Source of the DNA: Phenylobacterium soli
GTDB lineage: Bacteria > Pseudomonadota > Alphaproteobacteria > Caulobacterales > Caulobacteraceae
Length of the DNA stretch: 64,000 nucleotides
Assembly: GCF_003254475.1 (NCBI RefSeq)
Contig: NZ_QFYQ01000002.1
Location: 124,001 to 188,000, forward strand
Reading direction: 5' to 3'
The notes under the pieces were generated by a model that saw only the letters and a list, made by a program, of their open reading frames with translations, searched no databases and was not told where the DNA came from. Positions 54,857 through 63,816 of this stretch are shown here, piece by piece (position 1 is the stretch's first letter; every line of letters starts with the position of its first letter). The position numbers and the translations under genes were made by a program.

Positions 54857-55031
54857 CGGCTCGCCTCCCCTTACGTTATTGTTCGCCCTAGAAAAGGTTG
54901 GTCAGACAAACGACGTCAAGCCGAAATCCCTCGCATCGGAGCAGCGGGCGGGCCTTGTAGTTCAGATTCTCAACTGTTAGTGTTGCAAACATAATGAGGA
55001 AGCGTTCGGGCGTGATTATGGGACGGCTCTC
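54857..55031. promoter_or_regulatory. Divergent promoter region, hydrolases / CoA-transferase operon
   Basis: 175 bp that is much more AT-rich than the surroundings (for example tcagattctcaactgttagtgttgcaaac and gcaaacataatgaggaag). It must hold the promoter of the eight-gene operon on the plus strand and of the hydrolase operon on the minus strand. No operator palindrome was identified. Confidence 0.6.
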
Positions 55032-56243
55032 GTGGCCGAAGCGCGGCTGATGGGCGGCGCTCTGCAAGGCTTGAAGGTGGCCGACTTCAGCTGGGTCGGC
55101 GCGGGCCCACGGGCCACGAAGGATCTCGCCGACAACGGCGCCGAGGTGATCAAGATCGAGTCGCGCAACCGGCTCGACCTCGGGCGTCTCAGCCCGCCGT
55201 TCAAGGACGGCCGCAAGCATCACGACGGCTCGGCTTTCTTCGCCCAGACCAACACCTCCAAGAAGGGCGTCGCGATCAACCTCGGCGACCCCAAGGGCCA
55301 GGCCTACGCCCGCAAGCTGGTCGCCTGGGCCGACGTGGTGGTCGAGAACTTCGCCGCCGGCTTCATGGAGCGCATCGGCCTCTCCTGGAGCGAACTCCAG
55401 GCCATCAAGCCGGACATCATCCTGGTCAGCGTCAGCGTCGCCGGGCGCTCGGGCCCGCTCGCCAGGTTCCGCGGCTACGGCAACTCCGCCGCCGCCCAGT
55501 CGGGCCTCGCGGCCATGTCGGGCTGGCCCGACCGGCCGCCGCACATGGCGCCCTTCGCCTATGGCGACGTGGTCGCGCCGATGTTCGCCACGGTCGCCGT
55601 GCTCGCCGCCCTGGAGCACAGGCGCCGCACCGGCCGCGGGCAGCACGTCGACGTTTCCCAGGTCGAGCCCCTCGTCCACGTCCTGGCCGACGAGTTCGCC
55701 CGCCACCAGCAGGGACAGGAGGTCCGGCTCGGCAACGGCTCGGCCGAGGCCGCGCCGCACGGGGTCTATCGCTGCCGCGGCTACGACCAGTGGTGCGCCA
55801 TCGCCGTCGAGACCGACGCCCAGTGGCAGGCTCTGTGCGCCTGCACGGGCCTCGCGCCGGACCCGCGCTTCGCCGACCTCGCCGGCCGCATGGCCCACGC
55901 CGAGGAGATCGACGCCGCCCTCGCCGCCTGGTGCGCCACCCGCAACAAGCAGGCGGTCGCCGAGACCCTCACCGCCGCCGGCGTCCCGGCCGCCGCCGTG
56001 CAAGACGGCCGCGACGTGTTCGCCGACCCCGAGCTCGCCGCCGCCGGCCACTATGTGCGGCTCGAGCACCCGGTGCTCGGCGCCCACGACATGCCCGCGC
56101 CGCCGATGCGGTTCTCCGAGACGCCGTGGGCGGTGACCCGCTCGCCCCTGCTCGGCGAGCACAACCGCGCCGTCTTCGTGGATATGCTGGGCCTCGACTC
56201 CGAAGAGGTGGCGGCCGACGAACAGGCGGGGGTGCTGGCGTGA
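55032..56243 (+). CDS. Family III CoA-transferase (CaiB/BaiF), first of three
   Basis: 403 residues from GTG 55032; an ATG at 55050 (MGGALQGLKVADFSW) may be the true start. GLKVADFSWVGAGP and NTSKKGVAINLGD are the standard CoA-transferase family III segments. At the position where the catalytic Asp is expected (GYD-like) the sequence reads RGYGNSAAAQSGL, with no Asp, so it may be catalytically inactive or a partner of the next gene. It starts an eight-gene operon. Family members transfer CoA between acids or use acyl-CoA donors. Confidence 0.88.
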   Translation: MAEARLMGGALQGLKVADFSWVGAGPRATKDLADNGAEVIKIESRNRLDLGRLSPPFKDGRKHHDGSAFFAQTNTSKKGVAINLGDPKGQAYARKLVAWADVVVENFAAGFMERIGLSWSELQAIKPDIILVSVSVAGRSGPLARFRGYGNSAAAQSGLAAMSGWPDRPPHMAPFAYGDVVAPMFATVAVLAALEHRRRTGRGQHVDVSQVEPLVHVLADEFARHQQGQEVRLGNGSAEAAPHGVYRCRGYDQWCAIAVETDAQWQALCACTGLAPDPRFADLAGRMAHAEEIDAALAAWCATRNKQAVAETLTAAGVPAAAVQDGRDVFADPELAAAGHYVRLEHPVLGAHDMPAPPMRFSETPWAVTRSPLLGEHNRAVFVDMLGLDSEEVAADEQAGVLA

Positions 56244-57352
56244 ACGGGATGCTGCAAGGGGTCCTCGTCCTCGACTTCACCCGCGACCTCGGCGCCTTCG
56301 CCGGTCGCATGCTGGCCGAGTTGGGCGCTGACGTGGTCAAGGTCGAGGATCGCGCCGCCCCGGCCGGCGGCCTCAAGCGCCAGGTCTGGGACCTCGGCAA
56401 GCGCAGCCTCGCCGTCGACTTCGCCGACCCGGCCGAACGCACGGCGCTGATCGCCCTCGCGGCCCGCGCCGACATCGCCATCAGCGGACCCGAGGCGCCG
56501 ATCGCCGACGCCGAGCTCGCAGCCGCCAGCGACCGGCTGATCCGCGTCGCCGTGACGCCGCACACCGCGGGCGGGCCCTACGTCGACCGTCCCGCCACCG
56601 ACCTCACCCTGCTGGCCGCCTCGGGCCTGCTCAACATCGGCGGCGACCCCGACCGCGCGCCCCTGCGGCTGCCGGGCGAGCAGGCCTACGCCCTCGCCGG
56701 CATCCAGGGCGCCATCGCGGCGCTGATGGCGCTGAACGCGCGCCACCTCACCGGCCGCGGCCAGAAGGTGGAGGTCTCGGCCTTCCAGTCGGCGACCCTC
56801 GCCGGCTACCGCGACCCGATCGTCTGGGAGTGGACCGGCCGCATCGGCGCCCGCACCGGCAACCAGCTTGTGCGCGGCTCCTCGGCGGTGAAGCAGGTCT
56901 TCGCCTGCCGCGACGGGTTCGTGACCTGGGGCCTCGTCGATAATCCTGGCATGCTCAAGGGTCTGACGGGGGCGATGCGGCGCGAGGGCGCCGACCAGGG
57001 GATGGCCGACGTGGACTGGGACAACCTGCTGCTGGCCGAAGCGCCCCAGGCCCAGATCGAGGCCTGGGAGAAGATCCTGCAGGCCTGGTTCCTGACCCAT
57101 GGCGCCGACGAGCTGATGTCGCTTTCCGCCGAGCTGGGTCTGGGCCTGTCGCGCATCGACACCGCCGACGACGTGCTCGCCGCCGACCAGCACGCCGCCC
57201 GCGGCCTGTGGCGCGAGGTCGAGGACGGCGGCTACCGGCTGCCCGGACCGCTGTTCCGCAGCTCCGAAGCCTTCGACGCGCCGCCGGCCCGCGCGCCGCG
57301 CCTCGGCGAGGCCAACGCCGATTATGGCTTCGCCCCGCTGGAGGCGCGCTGA
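56240..57352 (+). CDS. Family III CoA-transferase (CaiB/BaiF), second of three
   Basis: 370 residues from GTG 56240, or ATG 56249. It has LVLDFTRDLGAFAGRMLAEL and the expected Asp in PATDLTLLAASGLL, consistent with an active transferase. It overlaps the first CoA-transferase by 4 bp and the third by 3 bp (TGATG). The first and second proteins could make a heteromer like the benzylsuccinate CoA-transferase BbsEF, in which only one subunit carries the Asp. That is inference. The substrate is presumed to be the acid imported by the downstream TRAP system. Confidence 0.87.
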   Translation: MNGMLQGVLVLDFTRDLGAFAGRMLAELGADVVKVEDRAAPAGGLKRQVWDLGKRSLAVDFADPAERTALIALAARADIAISGPEAPIADAELAAASDRLIRVAVTPHTAGGPYVDRPATDLTLLAASGLLNIGGDPDRAPLRLPGEQAYALAGIQGAIAALMALNARHLTGRGQKVEVSAFQSATLAGYRDPIVWEWTGRIGARTGNQLVRGSSAVKQVFACRDGFVTWGLVDNPGMLKGLTGAMRREGADQGMADVDWDNLLLAEAPQAQIEAWEKILQAWFLTHGADELMSLSAELGLGLSRIDTADDVLAADQHAARGLWREVEDGGYRLPGPLFRSSEAFDAPPARAPRLGEANADYGFAPLEAR

Positions 57353-58521
57353 TGGGCGGGCCGCTGGCGGGCCTGCGGGTCGTCGACTTCTCCAAGTTCC
57401 TGCCCGGCCCCTACTGCACCTGGATGTTGGGCGACCTCGGCGCCGAGGTCATCCGCCTGGAGAACCCGCGCGAGCTGAAGAAGCAGGCGGCGGTGTTCGG
57501 CTGGGACAAGCTCGGCGACGCAGCGCGCCGGCGCATGCGGGCCCAGGACCTCTTCGCCCGCAACAAGAAGACCGTGGTCATCGACCCCGGCCACGCCGCC
57601 GCGCGCCCGGTGATCGAGGCCCTGGTCAAGAGCGCCGACATCCTGGTGGAGGACTACCGGCCCGGCGTCATGGAGAAGATGGGCCTCGGCTACGCGGCCA
57701 TGGCGGCGATCAACCCGCGGCTCGTCTATTGCTCGGTGACGCTCTGCGGCCAGACCGGACCCTACCGCAGCAAGCCGGGCCACGATCCGGTGGCCCTGGC
57801 CATTTCCGGCGCCCTGTCGCGCAGCGGCGAAGACCCCGAGCGCCCGAGCTTTCCCGGCATTCCCGCCGCCGACCTGCTCACCGGCTCCAACGCCGTCATC
57901 GGCGTGCTGGCCGCGGTGATCGCCCGCAACGCCAGCGGCCGGGGCCAGCACGTTGACATCGCCATGTCCGACAGCGCCATGGCCCTGATCGGCAACCTCA
58001 TCGCCCGCAATCCCGACCTCTCGGCCATCCCGCCGCGCGGCCAGCGGCGCGCCGACAGCGGCATCTGGAAGACCCGCGACGGCGCCTACCTGACCACCAC
58101 CGACATGGAGCCGGCCTATTGGGCGCGGTTCTGCGAGGCAGTCGGCCGGCCCGACTTCATCCCCCTGCAGCTCGACGCCGCCGCCCGCCCGGCGATCCGC
58201 GAGGCGCTGGAGGCCATCTTCGCCACCCGCACGCTAGACGAATGGCTGGAGATCCTGGGCGCCGCCGAGACCCAGTTCGCGCCGATCCTCGACGTCGCCG
58301 CCGCCCTGGACGACCCGCACAACCGGGCCCGCGGCATGGTGGTGGAGCTCAAGACCGAGGCCGGCGAGACGGTGCGCCAGCTCGGCTCGCCCGTGAAGCT
58401 TCAGGGCGTGCATCCCGCCGCCGCGCGGCTCGCCCCGCCGGCCGGAACCGACACCGAGGCGGTCCTCGCCGGGCTCGGCTTCGAGGCCGAAGCCCTGCGC
58501 GCCCAGGGCGTGCTCGGATGA
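57352..58521 (+). CDS. Family III CoA-transferase (CaiB/BaiF), third of three
   Basis: 389 residues. GLRVVDFSKFLPGPYCTWML at the start, then SKPGHDPVALAISGAL with the catalytic Asp, ARNKKTVVIDPGHAAARP and SNAVIGVLAAVIARNASGRG show a complete, active family III member. It is closest in pattern to classic CaiB/Frc/AMACR-type proteins. It overlaps its neighbours by 3-4 bp. Because it carries a full catalytic set, it may act alone on a different step than the first two genes. Confidence 0.9.
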   Translation: MGGPLAGLRVVDFSKFLPGPYCTWMLGDLGAEVIRLENPRELKKQAAVFGWDKLGDAARRRMRAQDLFARNKKTVVIDPGHAAARPVIEALVKSADILVEDYRPGVMEKMGLGYAAMAAINPRLVYCSVTLCGQTGPYRSKPGHDPVALAISGALSRSGEDPERPSFPGIPAADLLTGSNAVIGVLAAVIARNASGRGQHVDIAMSDSAMALIGNLIARNPDLSAIPPRGQRRADSGIWKTRDGAYLTTTDMEPAYWARFCEAVGRPDFIPLQLDAAARPAIREALEAIFATRTLDEWLEILGAAETQFAPILDVAAALDDPHNRARGMVVELKTEAGETVRQLGSPVKLQGVHPAAARLAPPAGTDTEAVLAGLGFEAEALRAQGVLG

Positions 58522-59012
58522 GCGGCGCCGGGGAGGCCGCGCGCCCGCTGCCGCAGGGCCCCGTCGGCTGGATCTTCCGCATCGCGGTCGCCGCCGGGAC
58601 CTGCGCCCTGCTCGCCGCCATGAGCGTCGAGGTGCTGGCGGTGATCGGCCGCCACACCGGCCGCCCGCTCGTCGGCTCCATCGAGATCGTCCGCGCCTGC
58701 GTCGTGCTGGCCACCTCCTCGGCCATCGTCGCCGCCACGGCGCTGAAGGCCCACGCCAGCGTCCACCTGCTCACCGAGCGCCTGAGCGAGACATCCCGCG
58801 CCCGCCTCGCGCGGCTGGGCGCTCTCGTCTCCGCCGTCATCTTCGCCGTCTTCGCCGCCGGCTCCATCTGGATAGCCGCGGAGATCTGGCCGGGCGACGA
58901 GCGCACCCAGCTGCTCGGCCTGCCGATCGCCCCGCTCCGCGCCTACTGGTGCGCCGCCGCGGCCCTGACGGCGGCCCTGTTCCTCGCTTGGGCGCTCGGA
59001 CGGCGGCGATGA
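58518..59012 (+). CDS. TRAP transporter small permease (DctQ)
   Basis: 164 residues with four membrane segments (~20-42, 52-70, 95-120 and 138-158). Elements such as GSIEIVRACVVLATSSAIV and LKAHASVHLLTERL match DctQ, the small membrane subunit of tripartite ATP-independent periplasmic transporters. It overlaps the CoA-transferase gene and the large permease gene by 4 bp each, so it belongs to the same operon. It helps hold DctM and the solute-binding protein. Confidence 0.87.
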   Translation: MSGAGEAARPLPQGPVGWIFRIAVAAGTCALLAAMSVEVLAVIGRHTGRPLVGSIEIVRACVVLATSSAIVAATALKAHASVHLLTERLSETSRARLARLGALVSAVIFAVFAAGSIWIAAEIWPGDERTQLLGLPIAPLRAYWCAAAALTAALFLAWALGRRR

Positions 59013-60316
59013 GCCCGGAGCTTCTCGGCCTTCTCGGTGTCGTGACCATGCTGGGCGTGCTGGCGCTCGGCGTTCCGATCGGCGTCGCCATGGGCGTCGT
59101 CGGCGTCGCGGGCCTGGCGATCCTGATCTCCCCTGAGGCGGCGCTCATCAAGTCCGGCGTCGTCGCCTTCGAGACGGTGAGCCGTTACGAGCTCGGCGTC
59201 CTGCCGCTCTTCCTGTTCATGGCCCACATCTGCTTCGCCGCCGGAGCGACGCGGAACTTCTTCGACGTGGCCGCCAAGTTCCTCGGCCATCGGCGCGGCG
59301 GCCTGGCGCTCGCCTCGATCGGCGGCTGCGCCGGCTTCGGCGCCATCTCGGGCTCCAGCCTCGCCACGGCCGCGACCGTCGGCATGGTCGCCCTGCCGGA
59401 GATGCGCCGTCACCGCTACGACCCGGCGCTCGCCACCGGCGCCCTTGCCGCGGGCGGCACCCTGGGCGCGCTGATCCCGCCCTCCGGCGCCCTGATCGTC
59501 TTCGGCGTCATCGCCGAGGAGAGCATCGCCAAGCTGTTCACCGCGGCGATTATCCCGGCCTTCCTGCAGATGGCCTTCTACATGCTGGCCATCGCGGTGA
59601 TCTGCCGTTTGAACCCCGCGCTCGGTCCGGCGGGCGAGCGCGCCCCCTGGCGCGAGCGTCTGAAGGCGCTCGGCGGGGTGCTCGACGTCGGCCTCCTGGT
59701 GGTGGCGGTGATCAGCGGCATCACCTTCGGCTGGTTCACCCCCTCGGAGGCGGCCTCCATCGGCGCTGCCCTGGCGCTCGTCATCTGCGCGGCGCGCGGC
59801 AAGCTGACCTTGAAGACCCTGGCGCAGGCGATGATCGAGACCCTGCGCACCACCGGAATGATCTACGCGATTATCATCGCCGCCATCGTCTTCTCCACCT
59901 TCATCACGGTCAGCGGCCTCGCCGACCTCGTGGCCGGCTGGGTGGCCTCGATGGGCGCCGACCGGCTGGCGGTCGTGGCCGCCATGGCCGTGGCCCTGCT
60001 GGTCCTCGGCTCGTTCCTCGACGGAATGGCCCTGATGCTGCTGGCGACACCGATCTTCCTGCCCATCGTCCAGCACCTGGGCCTCAGCCCGATCTGGTTC
60101 GGCATCTTCCTGGTGCGGACCATGGAGATCGGCTTCGTCCATCCGCCGGTGGGGATGAACGTCTACGTCATCCACGGCCTCGCCAAGGACATCCCGCTGG
60201 GCACCATCTTCCGCGGCATCATTCCGTTCCTGATCACCGACTTCCTGCACCTGGCGCTGCTGATCCTCGTCCCGGCGACCGCGCTCTGGCTGCCGGGCGC
60301 CCTGGGGGTCGGCTGA
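59009..60316 (+). CDS. TRAP transporter large permease (DctM)
   Basis: 435 residues with ~12 membrane segments. GVLALGVPIGVAMGVVGV, GGCAGFGAISGSSLATAATV, ALAAGGTLGALIPPSGALIV and MEIGFVHPPVGMNVYVI are hallmark DctM segments. It is the Na+-dependent transport subunit, working with DctQ and the DctP protein encoded next. It overlaps both neighbours (4 bp and 1 bp). Substrate is decided by the solute-binding protein. Confidence 0.93.
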   Translation: MSPELLGLLGVVTMLGVLALGVPIGVAMGVVGVAGLAILISPEAALIKSGVVAFETVSRYELGVLPLFLFMAHICFAAGATRNFFDVAAKFLGHRRGGLALASIGGCAGFGAISGSSLATAATVGMVALPEMRRHRYDPALATGALAAGGTLGALIPPSGALIVFGVIAEESIAKLFTAAIIPAFLQMAFYMLAIAVICRLNPALGPAGERAPWRERLKALGGVLDVGLLVVAVISGITFGWFTPSEAASIGAALALVICAARGKLTLKTLAQAMIETLRTTGMIYAIIIAAIVFSTFITVSGLADLVAGWVASMGADRLAVVAAMAVALLVLGSFLDGMALMLLATPIFLPIVQHLGLSPIWFGIFLVRTMEIGFVHPPVGMNVYVIHGLAKDIPLGTIFRGIIPFLITDFLHLALLILVPATALWLPGALGVG

Positions 60317-61371
60317 TGAGGCGCCTCGCCGCCCTCGCCGCTTCGGCGGCCCTGTCGCTGGGCCTCGCCGCCTGCGCCCCGCGCGCGGACGGCCCGATCG
60401 TGCTCACCTATGCGACGAGCTACAGCCCGACCCATCCGTTCAGCCGCGCCGACACCGACTGGATCCGCTACGTCGAGACCGCCTCGCACGGACGGCTGAA
60501 GATCAAGCCCTACTGGTCCGGCTCCCTGCTGAGCGCCGACCAGAGCATGCTGGAGATCCGCCACGGGGTCGCCGACATCGGCCTGATCACGCCGATCTAC
60601 GTGCTGGGCGGCGCCCACCTGACCAGCGCCCAGACCGCCTTCTACGCCGGCGCCCGCTCCATCGACGACCAGGTGGCGGTCTACAAGTGCCTCGCGCAGG
60701 CCTTCCCGCCGTTGCAGCGCGAGCTCGACGGCCTGCGCGTCCTGATGGTCCAGGGCGGCAACCTGCCCGGCGTCATCACCCGCGACCGGCCGGTCCGCTC
60801 GCCGGCCGACATCAGGGGCCTGCGCCTGCGGGTGCCCGAGGAGAACGTCGGCCTCGTCCGCGCGCTCGGCGGCGATCCGGTCAGCATGCCGATGAGCGAG
60901 GTCTATCCGGCCATGGCCAAGGGCGTCATCGACGGCGTTCTGGTCGCCCCCGACGCGCTCGGCGCCCTGCACCTGGCCGAGGTGGCCCACTACTACAGCG
61001 ACCTGCACACGCCCCGCGGCGCCTATCCGGCGCGGGCCATGTCGGAGGCCCGCTTCCGCAGCCTCCCGCCCGACCTGCAGAAGGTGCTCCTCGACTCCGA
61101 GGCGGTCTGGGAGGGCTCGCTGTCGAAGAACCTCGGCGCCGCCGCCAAGAAGGGCCTCGCCTACGGCAAGGGCCACGGCATGACCATGATCGCCGTCAGC
61201 CCTGAGGCTCAGCAGGCGTTCGACGCCGCCTACATCGACGTGACCCGGCGCGATGCGAGCCGGCTCGACCGCTACGGCGCGAGCGGCGCGGCCATGCTGG
61301 CCTACGCCCAGACGCTGATCGCCAACACCCCCGCCGGCCAGCCGGTCGCCTGCCCCAAGGAGCAGCCATGA
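60316..61371 (+). CDS. TRAP transporter solute-binding protein (DctP), lipoprotein-like
   Basis: 351 residues. The N-terminus LAASAALSLGLAACAPRADG has a LAAC lipobox, unusual for the family, so it may be membrane-anchored. LTYATSYSPTHPFSRADTDW, SADQSMLEIRHGVADIGL, IRGLRLRVPEENVGLVRALG with the carboxylate-binding Arg, and YPAMAKGVIDGVL are DctP/TAXI-type features. It captures an organic acid in the periplasm. The operon context suggests a hydroxy or aromatic acid. It overlaps dctM by 1 bp and the dehydratase gene by 4 bp. Confidence 0.9.
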   Translation: MRRLAALAASAALSLGLAACAPRADGPIVLTYATSYSPTHPFSRADTDWIRYVETASHGRLKIKPYWSGSLLSADQSMLEIRHGVADIGLITPIYVLGGAHLTSAQTAFYAGARSIDDQVAVYKCLAQAFPPLQRELDGLRVLMVQGGNLPGVITRDRPVRSPADIRGLRLRVPEENVGLVRALGGDPVSMPMSEVYPAMAKGVIDGVLVAPDALGALHLAEVAHYYSDLHTPRGAYPARAMSEARFRSLPPDLQKVLLDSEAVWEGSLSKNLGAAAKKGLAYGKGHGMTMIAVSPEAQQAFDAAYIDVTRRDASRLDRYGASGAAMLAYAQTLIANTPAGQPVACPKEQP

Positions 61372-62486
61372 GCGCCGTGGACGAGCTCCTGTCCGCCTAT
61401 GCCGATCCGCGCGCCGCGGCGCTCGCCTTCAAGGCCAGGGGCGGCCAGGTGGTCGGGCTGATCGGCTCGGACGTGCCGGAGGAGATCATCGCCGCGGCCG
61501 GCCTGCTGCCCGTGCGCCTGCGGGCCGAGACCGGCGCCTCCGACGCGCCCGCCGACCGCTACGGCGAAGGCGGCGGCAACGCGGTGATCCGCGCCTTCGT
61601 GGCCCGCCTGCTGGACGGCTCCTACGACTATGTGGACCACCTCGTGGTCGCCACCACGCCGAGCTACCTCGGCGCGCTCTTCACCTTCCTGCGCGAGATC
61701 CAGCGCCAGGACGCGCGCTTCCCCCGCCTGCCGCTGCAGCTCTTCGACTTCCACCATTCCGCCAGCCCCGTCACCCGCCGCTTCAACCGCGAGAGCGCCG
61801 ATCGTCTGAAGGCGGCGGCGGAGACCTGGTCAGGACGCGCCATCGCCGACGACGACCTCGCCCGCGCGATCGCCGACAGCAACGCCGCCCGCGCCGCCGT
61901 CGCGCGGCTGCAGGACCTGCGCCTTGCTGGCCGTATCAGCGGCGCCGAGGCCCTCGCCCTGATCGGCGCCGGCGCCATGCTGCCGCGAGCGGAGTATGCG
62001 GCGAAGCTCGCCGCCGCCGTGGGCGAGCTCGCGGGCCGCGCCGTCCGCCCCGGCCCTCGTGTCGTGTTCAGCGGCAGCGAGACCGAGACCCCGGACCTCT
62101 ACCGCCGCATCGAGGCGGAGGGCCTGACCATCGTTGCCGACGACCAGGGCTGGGGCTCGCGCGTCGCCGAACGCCCCGTGGCGGGCGACGGCGATCCGCT
62201 GCAGGCCATCGTCGAGCGCTACCACTTCATGGCCCCCGCGCCGGCCAAGTCGAGCACCGAGGCGCGCATCGCCTATCTGCTGGACCTCGTCCGCCGGACC
62301 GACGCCGACGGGGTGATCTTCGCGGTCCGCGGCCTCGACCATCCGGCGGCCTGGGACGCGCCGAGCCAGATCGCCGCCCTTGAGGACATCGGCGTCGCCG
62401 TGGTCCAGCTGCCGCCCGCCGCCGTCGCGAGCGGGCCCCTCGGCGAGGCTCTCGCCCCCCTCCTGAAGAAGACCGCCCATGGCTGA
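61368..62486 (+). CDS. 2-hydroxyacyl-CoA dehydratase-like subunit without cysteines
   Basis: 372 residues starting MSAVDELLSAYADPRAAAL. GLIGSDVPEEIIAAAGLLPV, YVDHLVVATTPSYLG and QLFDFHHSASPVTRR follow the HgdA/HgdB/BcrC-type dehydratase/reductase fold. The family normally binds a [4Fe-4S] cluster through cysteines, but this sequence contains no cysteine at all, so it cannot bind one by itself. It pairs with the next gene, which does carry them. It overlaps that gene by 8 bp. It is the seventh gene of the operon. Confidence 0.82.
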   Translation: MSAVDELLSAYADPRAAALAFKARGGQVVGLIGSDVPEEIIAAAGLLPVRLRAETGASDAPADRYGEGGGNAVIRAFVARLLDGSYDYVDHLVVATTPSYLGALFTFLREIQRQDARFPRLPLQLFDFHHSASPVTRRFNRESADRLKAAAETWSGRAIADDDLARAIADSNAARAAVARLQDLRLAGRISGAEALALIGAGAMLPRAEYAAKLAAAVGELAGRAVRPGPRVVFSGSETETPDLYRRIEAEGLTIVADDQGWGSRVAERPVAGDGDPLQAIVERYHFMAPAPAKSSTEARIAYLLDLVRRTDADGVIFAVRGLDHPAAWDAPSQIAALEDIGVAVVQLPPAAVASGPLGEALAPLLKKTAHG

Positions 62487-63798
62487 GCCGCGGACCCCAC
62501 AGACCTTCACCTCGACCCGCGAGAAGAACCTCTCCTTCGCGCGCGAGAACAGCGCCTACAACAAGGCCTGGTTCGAGGACCTCCAGCGGCGCGCCGCCGC
62601 CGGCGAGCCCATCGCCTTCGTCAACGCCGACGTGCCCACCGAGATCTTCAAGGCCATGGACATCCCCGTGGTCGTGAACCAGTGGTGGTCCTCGGTCATC
62701 GCCGCCAAGCAGAAGTCGGCCCAGTACCTCGGCGCGCTCAACGCCCTCGGCTATCGCCAGAACCTCTGCAAGTACTGCGCGCTCGGCTTCGCCGCGACCC
62801 TCGAGCCGAACCCCGAAGAGGCGCCCTGGGGCGGGCTGCCGACACCCTCGATCGTCGTCTCCGGCAACGAGTGCAACGCCCTGCAGAAGATCTTCGAGCT
62901 CTGGGCGCGCAAGTTCGACATCCCCTTCGTCCTGCTCGAGACCGCCACCATCGAGGCGCCCGACAGCGCCGACTGGACGAGCCGCGCGCGGCGCGACTGG
63001 GAAAGCGTCTTCGGCGCGCGGGCCATCGATCTCCTCACCGACCAGTACCGCGAGTTGATCGCCACGCTGGAGAAGCTGACCGGCCGCACCTTCGACGCGG
63101 AGCGGCTGCGGCGGATCAACGACCTCGTGAACGAGCAGGAGGAGTACTACTTCAAGGCCCGCGAGCTGATCTCGGCGACCCGCCCGGCGCCGGTGAACAT
63201 CGCCGACCAGATGCCGGCCACAATGATCCCGCAGTGGCATCGCGGCACGGAGTGGGCGCGCGACCGCGCCCGCCTCTTCTACGAGGAGCTGGAGCGCAAG
63301 GCCGCCGCCGGCGAGGCCGCCGCGCCCAACGAGCAGGTGCGCCTGATGTGGATCGGCACCGGCCTCTGGTACAACCTCGACTTCTACGCCCACTTCCAGG
63401 AGCGCTACGGCGCGGTCTTCGTCTGGTCGATCTACCTGTCGATCGCGGCCGACGCCTACGCCACCTACGGCGATGATCCGCTGCGGGCCCTGGCCGGCCG
63501 GATGACGAAGATCGCCCGCATCATGCACACCCCGCCGTTCAACGTGGCCTGGTACGTGGCCGAGGCGAAGAAGGCCGGCGTCGATGCGATCGTCTCGCTC
63601 GGCGAGGGCGAAGGCGGCGAGGGCTGCCGCGAGGTGTTCGGCTACACCCACCTGCTGCGCAAGGGGTTCGAGGACGCCGGCATCCCCTACCTCAGCCTTG
63701 GCGTCGACAACGTCGATGCGCGCTCCTGGGACGAGGACGCCATCCGCGCCCGGGTCGGCGACTTCATCGAGGCCGAGGTGCTGGCGAAGCGCCGCTAG
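62479..63798 (+). CDS. 2-hydroxyacyl-CoA dehydratase-like subunit with Fe-S cysteines
   Basis: 439 residues. FVNADVPTEIFKAMDIPVVV, NLCKYCALGF (C97, C100), SGNECNALQK (C132) and EGEGGEGCREVFGY (Cys about 384) give four cysteines, enough to hold a [4Fe-4S] cluster. The family removes water from 2-hydroxyacyl-CoA or reduces aromatic acyl-CoA by ketyl-radical chemistry and needs an ATP-dependent activator, which is absent from the window. Such enzymes are oxygen-sensitive, which is odd for an apparent aerobe. It is the last gene of the operon. Confidence 0.85.
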   Translation: MAEPRTPQTFTSTREKNLSFARENSAYNKAWFEDLQRRAAAGEPIAFVNADVPTEIFKAMDIPVVVNQWWSSVIAAKQKSAQYLGALNALGYRQNLCKYCALGFAATLEPNPEEAPWGGLPTPSIVVSGNECNALQKIFELWARKFDIPFVLLETATIEAPDSADWTSRARRDWESVFGARAIDLLTDQYRELIATLEKLTGRTFDAERLRRINDLVNEQEEYYFKARELISATRPAPVNIADQMPATMIPQWHRGTEWARDRARLFYEELERKAAAGEAAAPNEQVRLMWIGTGLWYNLDFYAHFQERYGAVFVWSIYLSIAADAYATYGDDPLRALAGRMTKIARIMHTPPFNVAWYVAEAKKAGVDAIVSLGEGEGGEGCREVFGYTHLLRKGFEDAGIPYLSLGVDNVDARSWDEDAIRARVGDFIEAEVLAKRR

Positions 63799-63816
63799 GA
63801 CGCGGCGCTCCCCGCC

